DNA of 64,000 bases from Sedimenticola_A sp040506895 (lineage in GTDB: Bacteria; Pseudomonadota; Gammaproteobacteria; Chromatiales; Chromatiaceae), in assembly GCA_040506895.1 (NCBI GenBank), contig JBEVVY010000001.1:310001-374000 (forward strand), given 5' to 3'. This document shows positions 17,038 through 26,272 of the stretch, one piece after another. A program made the translations under genes and the position numbers. Under the pieces are notes generated by a model, which worked only from the letters and a program-made list of their open reading frames with translations, was not told the DNA's origin and did not search any database. Numbering within the stretch: the first letter of the stretch is position 1; every line of letters starts with the position of its first letter.

Positions 17038-19011
17038 ATGTACGAGCAGGTCTCCCATTCACTGCTGAACGAAATCCTCGACGCGCTCAAGGCGGATATC
17101 CGCAACAGGGATCTTCGCCACTTCTATACCCGTCTTGGCGCAAATTTCTACGCCATTCACTCCCTCTTTTATCACCTCTATGGCCAGCGTGATGACTTCA
17201 AGGCCAAGATGATCCGTCTCGTGGAGGTGATGGCGCGACGCTACATCGAGCGCTCCAGTGAACTCGAGAAGCTGGACATGGAACGGGAGCAGGATCACAA
17301 CTGGTTCCTCAGCCAGCAGTGGGTGGGCATGGCGCTCTATGCCGATGGCTTCGCTGGTGATGTGCCTGGCGTTACGGCACGCATTCCCTACCTGCAGGAA
17401 CTGGGTGTCAACATGATCCACGTCATGCCGATCATGGTCTGCCCCAAGGGCAAGAGTGACGGAGGCTACGCGGTAAGCGATTTCCGCAACATCGATCCCC
17501 GCATGGGCAGAATCGACGATGTGCGCGAACTCTCCGCCTCACTACACAAGCGCAACATGCTCCTGACCATGGACGTGGTGGTGAACCACACCTCCGATGA
17601 GCACGGTTGGGCGATGAAGGCGAAGGCGGGAAAGCATAAATACCAGGGCTACTACTACACCTTCGACGATCGTGACATCCCCGATATGTTCGAAGAGAAC
17701 ATGCCGGAGATCTTCCCGGAGACCTCTCCAGGCAACTTCACCTGGGACGAGGAGATGCAGCGCTGGGTGATGACCGTCTTCAATAGCAACCAGTGGGACC
17801 TCAATTACAGTAACCCCACCGTGTTCATCGAGATGGTGGACGTGTTGCTGTTCTGGGCCAACCAGGGGGCGGATATCCTGCGCCTGGATGCGGTGGCCTT
17901 TCTCTGGAAGAAGATCGGATCCAGCTGCCAGAACGAGCGCGAGGCGCACCTGATCCTGCAGCTGATGAAAGACTGCTGCCAGGTCACCGCCCCGGGTGTC
18001 CTGTTCATTGCAGAGGCTATCGTGGCGCCCCTCGAGTTGATCAAGTACTTCGGCGAGGACGCCATTATCGCCAAGGAGTGCGAGATCGCCTACAACGCGA
18101 CCTACATGGCACTGCTGTGGGATGCCGTCGCCACGCGTAACGCCAAGCTGCTGAACCAGGGGGTGCGCAGCCTGCCCACCAAGCTGGACCGGGCAACCTG
18201 GCTCAACTACGTACGCTGCCACGACGATATCGGCCTGGGTTTCGATGATGCGGATATCATTCGCTGTGACTATGAACCCAAGGCCCACAGGCAGTTCCTG
18301 CTGGATTACTTCACCGGCCAGTACGATGATTCCGAAGCACGGGGACAGCCGTTCGGTTTCAACGAAAAGACCGGCGATGCACGCATATCCGGATCACTCG
18401 CCTCCCTTGTTGGGCTCCAGGCGGCGATCGAGGATGAAGACGATGAGGCTATCGACAGGGCGGTGAAGCTTATCCTGCTGTTGCATGCCATGATCCTCTC
18501 GTTCGGCGGCATACCCTTGCTCTACTACGGTGACGAGATCGGCACATTGAATGACTGCAGTTTCCGTGATGACGAGGAGAAGGCGGGGGATAATCGCTGG
18601 ATGCACCGCCCACGCATCGATTGGGAGAAGGCGGATCTCAGAAACCAGCATGGCTCGGTTGAACAGAAGATATTCGATGGACTCAAAAAGATGATCGCGA
18701 TCCGCAAGGCAACGCCGGCTTTCGCCGACTTCAACAATCGTGAACTGCTCGATGTGGGCAACGAGCACCTGTTCGTCTTCTTGCGCACACACCCGGAGAA
18801 GAGCAGTGAATCGGTACTGATGGTGGCCAACTTCGATGCCCATCCCCAGTACCTCAACCTGGATGATCTCGGAAACCGTGGTGTATTTCAGCATGGCCAG
18901 CTGCAGGATATCTTCTCAGGTGAATCACCCTCCCTTTTCAAGGAGCAACTGGTGATTCCTCCTTACCGGTTTTACGGGCTTACCGATCAGCGCCCCGGGG
19001 CGGGTCTGTAG
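17038..19011 (+). CDS. ams: Amylosucrase (GH13)
   Basis: This 657-residue GH13 enzyme cleaves sucrose and transfers glucose to an alpha-glucan, releasing fructose. Visible catalytic residues are the nucleophile Asp284 in LRLDAVAFLWK, the acid/base Glu326 in FIAEAIV, and a third Asp in RCHDDIGLGFDD. The first two are offset by only two from those I recall for Neisseria amylosucrase. DVVVNHTSDEHGW is conserved region I. The N-terminal helical domain and C-terminal domain are both present, and the length is standard. It lies 78 bases after fructokinase on the same strand and may be read from its own promoter or by read-through. Sucrose hydrolase is the main alternative. Confidence 0.9.
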   Translation: MYEQVSHSLLNEILDALKADIRNRDLRHFYTRLGANFYAIHSLFYHLYGQRDDFKAKMIRLVEVMARRYIERSSELEKLDMEREQDHNWFLSQQWVGMALYADGFAGDVPGVTARIPYLQELGVNMIHVMPIMVCPKGKSDGGYAVSDFRNIDPRMGRIDDVRELSASLHKRNMLLTMDVVVNHTSDEHGWAMKAKAGKHKYQGYYYTFDDRDIPDMFEENMPEIFPETSPGNFTWDEEMQRWVMTVFNSNQWDLNYSNPTVFIEMVDVLLFWANQGADILRLDAVAFLWKKIGSSCQNEREAHLILQLMKDCCQVTAPGVLFIAEAIVAPLELIKYFGEDAIIAKECEIAYNATYMALLWDAVATRNAKLLNQGVRSLPTKLDRATWLNYVRCHDDIGLGFDDADIIRCDYEPKAHRQFLLDYFTGQYDDSEARGQPFGFNEKTGDARISGSLASLVGLQAAIEDEDDEAIDRAVKLILLLHAMILSFGGIPLLYYGDEIGTLNDCSFRDDEEKAGDNRWMHRPRIDWEKADLRNQHGSVEQKIFDGLKKMIAIRKATPAFADFNNRELLDVGNEHLFVFLRTHPEKSSESVLMVANFDAHPQYLNLDDLGNRGVFQHGQLQDIFSGESPSLFKEQLVIPPYRFYGLTDQRPGAGL

Positions 19012-19764
19012 GCGTCATATTTTCAGCTGTCGGTATTCAGCCCAGGAGCTGATATTGGAGACACATTTGGTGTCAGTTTCCTAAAACACTGAAGGGGACT
19101 TTTGATTTGTTCATAGATCCATTGAAACCACAGCTATAAGCTGATTATTGCAGTTCAAAAATCTGAAGTGCTTATTTCAACCATATTTTTCAGCAATTCT
19201 GACAACTTCGGCAGGACATAGTTTCTGATTGCCACATATACGATTTTCAGACACGAACTCGAGGGCTTCAGATAACCTCGTCTGAATATTTCTAGGAGGT
19301 GAACTAGAGTGATCCTCAGAATTCTTCCAGTCCTTAAGCACAACTACGTGTTGATCATGTGACATAGCACAATGAAGCACAGCTTCTCCGGCAGTATCGG
19401 TTTGTTCGTCACGAATAGGTACTGCTACGTCAAAGGCGCCTATGCCATCGTTGAGGATGCAACAACAATTCTCGCACTTAACAATGATCCCGTTTCTTTT
19501 CAGACCCATCGCTATCTTCACCGTCACTGTTGAAAAGTTGTTATTAAGCATAGCCTATGCTTTCCAACTGTGCGTTTTTAGAATTGGTGCGAGGGCTGGG
19601 TTTTACCCCATTCGCTTAATAGATTATGTAAAAATTAGTTAGACAATCTGTTGATTCTGCTGGATTGTTGTTGTGTTGATTATTATCAAGGCTGCTCTGA
19701 CTAAAGTTATGAAGCATTAAGCTTCCTGGTCATTTATAAGTTAATACATGGATGGCATGTTCTA
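19012..19764. other. AT-rich intergenic region, left part of a low-GC insert
   Basis: This stretch of about 750 bases separates the sucrose module from the GGDEF/EAL gene and is clearly richer in A and T than the surrounding genes. It contains one weak minus-strand reading frame (19177-19509) and no RNA gene, repeat or terminator that I can support. Confidence 0.5.
19177..19509 (-). CDS. Hypothetical small protein, doubtful
   Basis: A predicted product of 110 residues starts at ATG 19509, with GGTGAAG a few bases upstream; an earlier ATG at 19551 is also in frame. The product has a cysteine cluster (CENCCC) and scattered His residues, and no domain that I recognise. It lies alone in AT-rich sequence, antisense to nothing known. 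It could be a real accessory gene or a chance reading frame. Confidence 0.3.
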   Translation of the reverse strand: MGLKRNGIIVKCENCCCILNDGIGAFDVAVPIRDEQTDTAGEAVLHCAMSHDQHVVVLKDWKNSEDHSSSPPRNIQTRLSEALEFVSENRICGNQKLCPAEVVRIAEKYG

Positions 19765-22545
19765 ATGGAAAGGTCAGAGGGAACACGTACACTCATAATA
19801 GTAGCCGTTTTAACTATGGCGCTATTCATACTTGTTCTGGCAATACATTCCACTTGGCGTGCATCTGAAGATTTCCATTTAGCCACAGAGAGCACTACCA
19901 TCAGTGAGATATCAATGCACCTGGTGCGGGCTTCTGATATCAGGGCAATAGAGCGTGGCTACACATCCGGTGCTTTGGCGTCAGGAGCGTCACATGGGGT
20001 TCAACTACTGGAAAAGATAAAGCAATTACGCCAATCAGGAGACAGACACAACAAAAAAGCTATTGAACTAATCAAAAAACTACGGAATCAACGGCCGGAA
20101 GATTTTGCCTTAAAGGTCGCAGAATTATATGTGATAGCAGCCAATTCTACTCTTCAGAAAGCGCGTGAGCTTGTGGATCGTCAACTTTCAGAAGGACTTA
20201 AACTAATCACGCCACAAGAATGGTTTAACCTGATAACAGAGGTCATTACTCATGGAAGACATTTGCGTGATTCGATGTCCAGTGCAGTAATAGCAGCCCC
20301 TCTCAATACCCATCCCTATTGGACTGTGAGGCACTGGGCCTGGCGTATAAGTGAAAATGCAGGTAGAGAACGTGCCTTATTGGCGATTCACATAGCAGGC
20401 AATAAACCAATTTCTAACGATTCGCTTGAGCAGCTTGATAATTATCGTGCTGTTGTGGGGCATGAATTAGGTCTGTTATCGACTATAAAAATTCAATCGG
20501 GTGTCGATCGACGCCTGATACACGCTATTGAAACAATGGAGACTGTGTTTTCAGATGAGTATGAAGCTGTTAGAAAAAGCATCTACTCTGCAGCTAAAGA
20601 TGGCAATTATCCATTGACACGAGATCATTGGTTAAAAACCGCCACCGATGCAATCAATAGTATCCTGACTGTTTCCGAGGCATGTTCCCTGATAATTGAA
20701 GAGTCAGTCAATTCCATGCAGCAGGTAAAGTCCTGGGTAATGCGTCTTTATTTTTTTCTCCTGGCAATTACATTGGGCTTAGTAATATTAACAATTCATA
20801 AAGTAAAACAAACCACGGATAGACTGATACAGTCGAAATTGATTGCAGAATCAACTTCGCATGAATTGGAAGAAGAAATCAGTGAGCGACAAAATCTTGA
20901 GAAAGTCTTACGATCCAGTCAAGAAAGCTTTCGCAGCCTTGTAATGCAGAATCCCACAGGCATTGTTGTCATAGACCCAACTGGCGACGGGCTGTTCAGT
21001 AATCCAGCTGCCCAGAATATGCTGGGCAAAACCGAAGAAGAGCTAAATACCAAGAGAATACCCATACCCTTATTAGTAGGCTATCGCAAAGAGTTAACGA
21101 TTAATCGTTCCGACGGGAGCCAAGGTACTGCTGAGGCAACAGTAACAGATACAGAATGGGAAGATCGACATGCGATTTTAGTGTCGCTCCATGACATTAG
21201 TGAGCGCACTGCAGCAGAACGCGAAATAGAATACATATCATACCATGATCCCCTGACAGGGCTGCCTAACCGGCGGCTTTTTGTTGATCGGGTTGATCAT
21301 GCAGTGGCCCGCACAAAACGTGCTGAGAATATGGTGGCAGTATTATTCGTCGATGTTGATGGATTCAAGATCATCAATGATACGTTAGGCCATGCAGTAG
21401 GTGATGAACTGATACGCCATGTGGCCTACAAACTGATCAATTCTGTTCGCGAGGGAGACACAGTTGCGCGTACTGGTGGGGACGAATTTTCTATTCTGCT
21501 AGAGGGACTCAAGCATCTCGATGAGATAACGTCTGTAACTTCAAAATTGCATTCCACTCTTTCAGAGAGCGTGGATTTATATGGACACTCGCTTCATTTA
21601 AGCGCATGTATTGGGAGCTGCGTCTTTCCTATTGATACAGACAACGCTGATGCACTGATTCGCCAGGCAAATACCGCCATATCCCATGCAAAGGAGGAAG
21701 GGCGAGGAAAAATCAAAAGATATACAGCTGACATGGGAGATCGGTTTTCTGCTCGTCTCAAATTGGAAAGTAGATTGAGGAAAGCTGTAGAGAATAATGA
21801 GTTTTTCCTTCACTACCAACCGCAGATAAATATAGATGACAACAAGATTGTTGGAGCGGAAGCACTGCTACGATGGAAAGACCCAGTGCATGGCCAGGTT
21901 TCTCCGTCAGAGTTCGTTCCAATACTGGAAGATACCGGTTTGATTGTGACAGTTGGTGCGTGGGCACTCCATACTGCCTGTAGCCAGAACAAAAAGTGGC
22001 AAGAAGCAGGGCTGGATAGCGTAACAATTGCTGTTAATGTCTCACCGATTCAATTTGGTCTGCACCAGATGGCAAGTGTGGTAAGAGAGGCATTGGATAA
22101 TACGGCCCTTTCCCCGAAATACCTTGAGTTGGAAATAACAGAAAATGCGCTGATGGATAATCCAGCAGCGTGTTCATTCATACTAAAAGAACTTTATGAA
22201 TTGGGTGTGAAGACAGCAATTGATGATTTCGGAACCGGCTATTCTTCTCTGAGTTATCTTAAGCAATTCCCGGTTCACAAACTAAAAATTGATCGGTCTT
22301 TCATCATGGATCTACCTAATGACATAAATGATGCGTCTATTACTCGGGCAGTGTTGGCGCTTGGGAAAAGTCTTCAGCTAAAAGTTTTGGCAGAGGGAGT
22401 TGAAACTGAAGAGCAATTGTTGTTTCTGAGAGATCATGGATGCGAAGAAGTCCAGGGATATTATTTTAGTACGCCAGTTCCAGCAGATGAGTTAGAGCAG
22501 CTCTTGAATAAACAATCTAGCAGGAACGCTCCTACGATCGATTAG
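19765..22545 (+). CDS. Membrane PAS-GGDEF-EAL cyclic-di-GMP enzyme
   Basis: The product has 926 residues. Order: transmembrane helix (about 10-30), a mostly helical periplasmic sensor region (about 31-325), second helix (about 328-348), PAS (about 395-490), GGDEF with intact RTGGDEF near residue 572, and EAL with intact AEALLRW near residue 697. The EAL domain also shows DDFGTGYSSLSYLK and ends GYYFSTPVP. Both catalytic motifs are complete, so it could make or degrade cyclic-di-GMP; many such fusions work mainly as phosphodiesterases. The coding sequence is far more AT-rich than its neighbours, which suggests horizontal acquisition. No clear ribosome-binding site precedes the ATG. Confidence 0.92.
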   Translation: MERSEGTRTLIIVAVLTMALFILVLAIHSTWRASEDFHLATESTTISEISMHLVRASDIRAIERGYTSGALASGASHGVQLLEKIKQLRQSGDRHNKKAIELIKKLRNQRPEDFALKVAELYVIAANSTLQKARELVDRQLSEGLKLITPQEWFNLITEVITHGRHLRDSMSSAVIAAPLNTHPYWTVRHWAWRISENAGRERALLAIHIAGNKPISNDSLEQLDNYRAVVGHELGLLSTIKIQSGVDRRLIHAIETMETVFSDEYEAVRKSIYSAAKDGNYPLTRDHWLKTATDAINSILTVSEACSLIIEESVNSMQQVKSWVMRLYFFLLAITLGLVILTIHKVKQTTDRLIQSKLIAESTSHELEEEISERQNLEKVLRSSQESFRSLVMQNPTGIVVIDPTGDGLFSNPAAQNMLGKTEEELNTKRIPIPLLVGYRKELTINRSDGSQGTAEATVTDTEWEDRHAILVSLHDISERTAAEREIEYISYHDPLTGLPNRRLFVDRVDHAVARTKRAENMVAVLFVDVDGFKIINDTLGHAVGDELIRHVAYKLINSVREGDTVARTGGDEFSILLEGLKHLDEITSVTSKLHSTLSESVDLYGHSLHLSACIGSCVFPIDTDNADALIRQANTAISHAKEEGRGKIKRYTADMGDRFSARLKLESRLRKAVENNEFFLHYQPQINIDDNKIVGAEALLRWKDPVHGQVSPSEFVPILEDTGLIVTVGAWALHTACSQNKKWQEAGLDSVTIAVNVSPIQFGLHQMASVVREALDNTALSPKYLELEITENALMDNPAACSFILKELYELGVKTAIDDFGTGYSSLSYLKQFPVHKLKIDRSFIMDLPNDINDASITRAVLALGKSLQLKVLAEGVETEEQLLFLRDHGCEEVQGYYFSTPVPADELEQLLNKQSSRNAPTID

Positions 22546-22730
22546 TACATATATTTCAGGAATATCGTGATAACCCTTGTTAAGCCTCTACCATGACCCA
22601 AAGTCTATGGAGGTCCGCATTGGGTCGTCTACTGCCTACTGCAAAGCACGAATCCAACGTCAGCTTGAAGAAGAGCGCTTGTAATTTGTTGATCCTTACA
22701 AAGATCGCCAGGCAGGTCTTTACAATAAGC

Positions 22731-23459
22731 CTATTTCAATCTCCACCCAGTAGCGGCCATCTTGCGACGGATGTAGGCGATCCGTGTCTGTAATGAGAGC
22801 TCCTTGGGGCAGATGTCCTGGCATCCCAGCAGGCTCATGCAACCGAAAACACCATCATCGGTTCCGATCACGCTGTAGTAGTCCCGCTCATCCCTCTCAT
22901 CGCGGGGGTCGAGCCTGAAGCGGGCCACCTTGTTGATGCCAACGGCACCAATGAAGTCATCGCGCATCTGCGCCGTACCGCAGGCGGCCACGCAGCAGCC
23001 ACACTCTATGCAGCGGTCCAGTTCGTAGATCTGTTCCGCCAGCTCCGGTTCCATGGGATTTTCCAGGGCGTCCAGGTCCGTCTCCTGGTTCATGTGCACC
23101 CAGGTTTCGAGACGCTCGCTCATGGCCCGCATCCATTTTCCGCTGTTGATGGAGAGGTCGGCGATCAGTTCGAAGGTGGGCAGGGGCATCAGGGTGATCC
23201 TCTCCGGGAGCTTTTCCGTGAGGGTACGACATGCCAGTCCGGGTCGGCCGTTGATCAGCATGGAGCAGCTACCGCAGACACCGGCCCGGCAGACGAAGTC
23301 GAAGGCGAGGTCGGGGGACTGCTCCTCCCTGATCTGGTTGAGTGCGATAAACAGGGTCATGCCCATGGTCTCTTCCAGGGTGAATTGCTCCATGTGCGGG
23401 GAGCTCCGGGAGTCCTGCGGGTTGTAGCGGAAGATGCTGAACTGGAGCGTGCGGTTCAT
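22731..23459 (-). CDS. frdB: Fumarate reductase/succinate dehydrogenase iron-sulfur subunit
   Basis: This 242-residue subunit carries three Fe-S clusters between flavoprotein and membrane subunit. The [2Fe-2S] ligands are in CRAGVCGSC with a later Cys in LACRT; the [4Fe-4S] and [3Fe-4S] ligands are in CIECGCCVAACGT and CMSLLGCQDICP. The ATG overlaps the frdA stop (ATGA). The order C-A-B and the sequence resemble the Wolinella-type enzyme. Catalytic direction (fumarate reduction or succinate oxidation) cannot be told from sequence. Confidence 0.93.
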   Translation of the reverse strand: MNRTLQFSIFRYNPQDSRSSPHMEQFTLEETMGMTLFIALNQIREEQSPDLAFDFVCRAGVCGSCSMLINGRPGLACRTLTEKLPERITLMPLPTFELIADLSINSGKWMRAMSERLETWVHMNQETDLDALENPMEPELAEQIYELDRCIECGCCVAACGTAQMRDDFIGAVGINKVARFRLDPRDERDERDYYSVIGTDDGVFGCMSLLGCQDICPKELSLQTRIAYIRRKMAATGWRLK

Positions 23460-25426
23460 TGCTCCTCCGTTTTCATCCGTGCGTTGGATCCACGGTATTT
23501 TTCAGGCAGCAACTGGGTGAAAGGCAATATAGCCTCACTGGATGCCGTGGGATTCTGTTCGCGGATGCTCTCTATCTCATCCTGGCGCCGGTAGGTGTCA
23601 GGGTGTTCGATGATGTTCTTTGCCCCGTAACCACGAAATCCCGGTGGCAGTTCCATTTGCATGACATCCAGGGGTTCGTACTCCAGTACCGGCAGGGTGG
23701 CCTCTTCGTCATCCCAGTGGTAGAGCGTGCGCTTTAGCCAGTCCCGGTCATTGCGCTCCGGGTTATCCTCGCGGAAGTGGGCGCCACGGCTCTCGGTGCG
23801 CTGCAGTGCGCCCATGGCCACCCCGGTGGCGATCTTCAGCATGCGGGGCAGGCGGTAGGCCAGTACCAGTTCGGGGTTGGCGCCGGCAGACCTGGAGTGA
23901 ACCTTCACCTCGCGGCTCTCCATGAGAAGCTGCTGCAGTTCGGAGACCGCCTCTTCAAGATCGTCGGCGTTCCTGAAGAGGCCAACCTTTTCGGTCATTA
24001 TCGTTTCCATGGCCTTGCGCAGGGTCACTGCCGAGGCTTTACCACTGGCACTGAAGAGGCGTTCCAGTTTCTGCTGTTCACGTTTGATGAACCGGTTGGC
24101 CAGGGCGGTTGAGACGTTGAGTGCGCTTTCGGGCGTCTCGCAGTAGTTGGCGATGTATTCGGAGACCAGCATGCCGGAGACCACGGTCTCCGCCACCGAG
24201 TTGCCGCCCAGGCGGTTGAAGCCGTGCATGTCCCAGCAGGCCACCTCGCCGCAGGCAAACAGGCCCTTGAGCCAGGGACTCTCGCCCCGGTAATCGGTAC
24301 GGATGCCGCCCATGGAGTAGTGCTGGGTCGGGCGTACCGGTATCCACTCCTCGGCAGGGTTGATGCCGAGAAAGTAGTTGCAGATATCTTTCACTTCCCG
24401 CAGGTTGCGGTCGATGTGATCGGCTCCCAGCACGGTGATGTCCAGCCACAGGTGATCACCGTAGGGTGACTTGACACCTTTTCCCGTACGCATGTGCTCG
24501 GCCATGCGGCGGGAGACCACGTCCCTGGAGGCGAGCTCCTTCTTCTCCGGTTCGTAATCGGGCATGAAGCGGTGGCCATCCACATCCCGCAACAGGCCGC
24601 CATCTCCCCGGCACCCCTCTGTCACCAGGATGCCGGCGGGTACGATGGCGGTGGGGTGGAACTGTACCGCCTCCAGGTTGGCGAGGCGGGCAACACCGGT
24701 CTCCAGGGCGAGGGCCTGTCCCATGCCTTCGTTGATGATGGCGTTGGTGGAGACGCCGTAGATACGTCCGTACCCGCCGGTGGCCATCACCGTTGCCCGG
24801 GCCAGGTAACTGCAGAGCTGGCCGGTGATCAGGTCCCGTACCACGGCACCGTAACAGCGACCCTCATCATGGATCAGGGCAATCGCCTCCTTGCGCTCAT
24901 GGACCGGAATGGATGCGGCGATGGCCTGGTCACTCAGGGTGTAGAGCATGGCGTGGCCGGTACCGTCGGAGGTGTAACAGGTGCGCCACTTCTTTGTGCC
25001 ACCAAAATCCCGGGCTGTGATCAGGCCATGGGCCTCGGCTGGGGCGCTGAGGGTTACCGGTTTGCCGCCGATCACCACGTTGTGATCCCCCTGCTGGACC
25101 CGGTTCCAGGGTACCCCCCAGGCGGCCAGTTCCCGGACGGCCTTGGGTGCCATGTGGGTGAAGAGGCGGGCCACCAACTGGTCGCAACCCCAGTCGCTGC
25201 CGCGGACCGTGTCCTTGAAGTGGACCTCTTCATTATCACCGAACCCCCTGACGCTGTTGGCCAGGCTCGCCTGCATGCCGCCCTGGGCGGCGGCCGAGTG
25301 GGATCGCTTTGCAGGTACCAGCGAGAGCAACAGGGTATCCAGGCCCCTGCGCTTGACGCCAATGGCGGTGCGCATACCGGCGAGGCCGCCACCGATCACC
25401 AGCACATCGGTATAGATCAGTTTCAC
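23456..25426 (-). CDS. frdA: Fumarate reductase/succinate dehydrogenase flavoprotein subunit
   Basis: This 656-residue catalytic subunit has covalent FAD. The N-terminal dinucleotide motif is VIGGGLAGMRTA, the flavin-linking region RSHSAAAQGGMQASL carries the His expected for FAD attachment, and the active-site region includes QFHPTAIVPAGILVTEGCRGDGG and HYSMGGIRTDYRG. The first of these active-site motifs is quoted over positions that continue to the catalytic Arg. The start is GTG at 25426, overlapping the frdC stop by four bases, and its own stop overlaps frdB. Length and motifs fit the epsilonproteobacterial-like (type B) enzyme. Confidence 0.93.
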   Translation of the reverse strand: MKLIYTDVLVIGGGLAGMRTAIGVKRRGLDTLLLSLVPAKRSHSAAAQGGMQASLANSVRGFGDNEEVHFKDTVRGSDWGCDQLVARLFTHMAPKAVRELAAWGVPWNRVQQGDHNVVIGGKPVTLSAPAEAHGLITARDFGGTKKWRTCYTSDGTGHAMLYTLSDQAIAASIPVHERKEAIALIHDEGRCYGAVVRDLITGQLCSYLARATVMATGGYGRIYGVSTNAIINEGMGQALALETGVARLANLEAVQFHPTAIVPAGILVTEGCRGDGGLLRDVDGHRFMPDYEPEKKELASRDVVSRRMAEHMRTGKGVKSPYGDHLWLDITVLGADHIDRNLREVKDICNYFLGINPAEEWIPVRPTQHYSMGGIRTDYRGESPWLKGLFACGEVACWDMHGFNRLGGNSVAETVVSGMLVSEYIANYCETPESALNVSTALANRFIKREQQKLERLFSASGKASAVTLRKAMETIMTEKVGLFRNADDLEEAVSELQQLLMESREVKVHSRSAGANPELVLAYRLPRMLKIATGVAMGALQRTESRGAHFREDNPERNDRDWLKRTLYHWDDEEATLPVLEYEPLDVMQMELPPGFRGYGAKNIIEHPDTYRRQDEIESIREQNPTASSEAILPFTQLLPEKYRGSNARMKTEEQ

Positions 25427-26175
25427 TCGCGCACCTCCACCCAGCTGGGTGTGTAACGCTCTCCGACACTCTCTTCATGCTCGATACCGATCTTGATATA
25501 GGCGGCGAGGGTCAGCAGGCCGAGAACGATGAAGAAGGTGCTCATGATCCACTTGGCACGAACCAGTCGACGCCGGGTGCGTGCCGGGTCACCGGTTTCG
25601 AACCAGCCCCACTTGATACTGAGCCTGTAGAGCCCGATCACGCCGTGGAGTTCCACCATAAACAGCAACAGCAGGTAGAGGGGCCACATCCGGCCGCTCC
25701 ATACCCTGTCGGCAGAGGCGTATGGGCCGATCATCTCGGGCCGGGTGAGCATGAAGTAGAGATGGACCGAGGCGAGAAAGAACATCAGGAAACCGGTGAT
25801 CACCTGTACCAACCAGAGGGTGGTGTCGGTGTGATTCAGGGTGCGCATATGCAGCCAGAAGCGGCTGTACTGTCTCCAGTTGGACGGAATCTTGCGAAGT
25901 GCCAGCAGGGCATGAAGCACGATAAGCAAAAAGATCAGGGCAACGAAGCCTGAAACCAGCAGGGGAAAGTTACGTCCGAAAAAGAAGTAGCCCTCGAAGA
26001 AGCGCGCCACTGTCCACATCGCATCCTTACCCAGCAGGATAGAGGAGACGAAGAACATGTGAAGCCACATGAAGAGCGCGAGAAACAGGCCTGTTGCGCT
26101 CTGCATCAGGTCGAGTCGGGCGGGCCAGGCCGAGGGGGATCTACCGTTTGTCGCTTCCACTGTGAATATACGCAT
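25423..26175 (-). CDS. frdC: Fumarate reductase cytochrome b subunit
   Basis: This 250-residue membrane anchor has five transmembrane helices and is expected to bind two b hemes. Typical phrases are PARLDLMQSATGLFLALFMW, HMFFVSSILL and SVHLYFMLTRPEMIGPYASADR, with the heme-ligand His residues in the helices. It is the first gene of the frdCAB operon, as in Wolinella. The start is uncertain: ATG 26175 gives a normal N terminus, ATG 26187 is four codons earlier, and the frame stays open to 26238 through a hairpin that looks non-coding. None has a good ribosome-binding site. Confidence 0.88.
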   Translation of the reverse strand: MRIFTVEATNGRSPSAWPARLDLMQSATGLFLALFMWLHMFFVSSILLGKDAMWTVARFFEGYFFFGRNFPLLVSGFVALIFLLIVLHALLALRKIPSNWRQYSRFWLHMRTLNHTDTTLWLVQVITGFLMFFLASVHLYFMLTRPEMIGPYASADRVWSGRMWPLYLLLLFMVELHGVIGLYRLSIKWGWFETGDPARTRRRLVRAKWIMSTFFIVLGLLTLAAYIKIGIEHEESVGERYTPSWVEVRE

Positions 26176-26212
26176 CCTTAAACCCATTAATGGGATATTA
26201 GGATTTGATTGT

Positions 26213-26240
26213 GAATGCCCAAAGGGGATTTTGGGCATTC
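26213..26240. promoter_or_regulatory. Perfect inverted repeat upstream of frdCAB
   Basis: Eleven bases GAATGCCCAAA (26213-26223) pair perfectly with TTTGGGCATTC (26230-26240) around a six-base loop. It lies 38 bases before the frdC ATG, followed by a second small palindrome CCCATTAATGGG. No T-tract follows in either direction. It could be a regulator site or a leader hairpin. Confidence 0.4.
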
Positions 26241-26272
26241 GCTGACCTGGCTCAATCTTTTAGACGCCCGAA

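Noticed and set aside
22546..22730. Possible degraded coding remnant before frdB
   Set aside because: One frame reads a few plausible residues (QRQLEEERL, then a stop, then FVDPYKDRQAGLY), but it is too short to assign to any family.
26176..26238. Longer N terminus for the fumarate reductase cytochrome b
   Set aside because: The extra codons would be translated from a perfect hairpin and give a Pro/Asn-rich peptide unlike the family.
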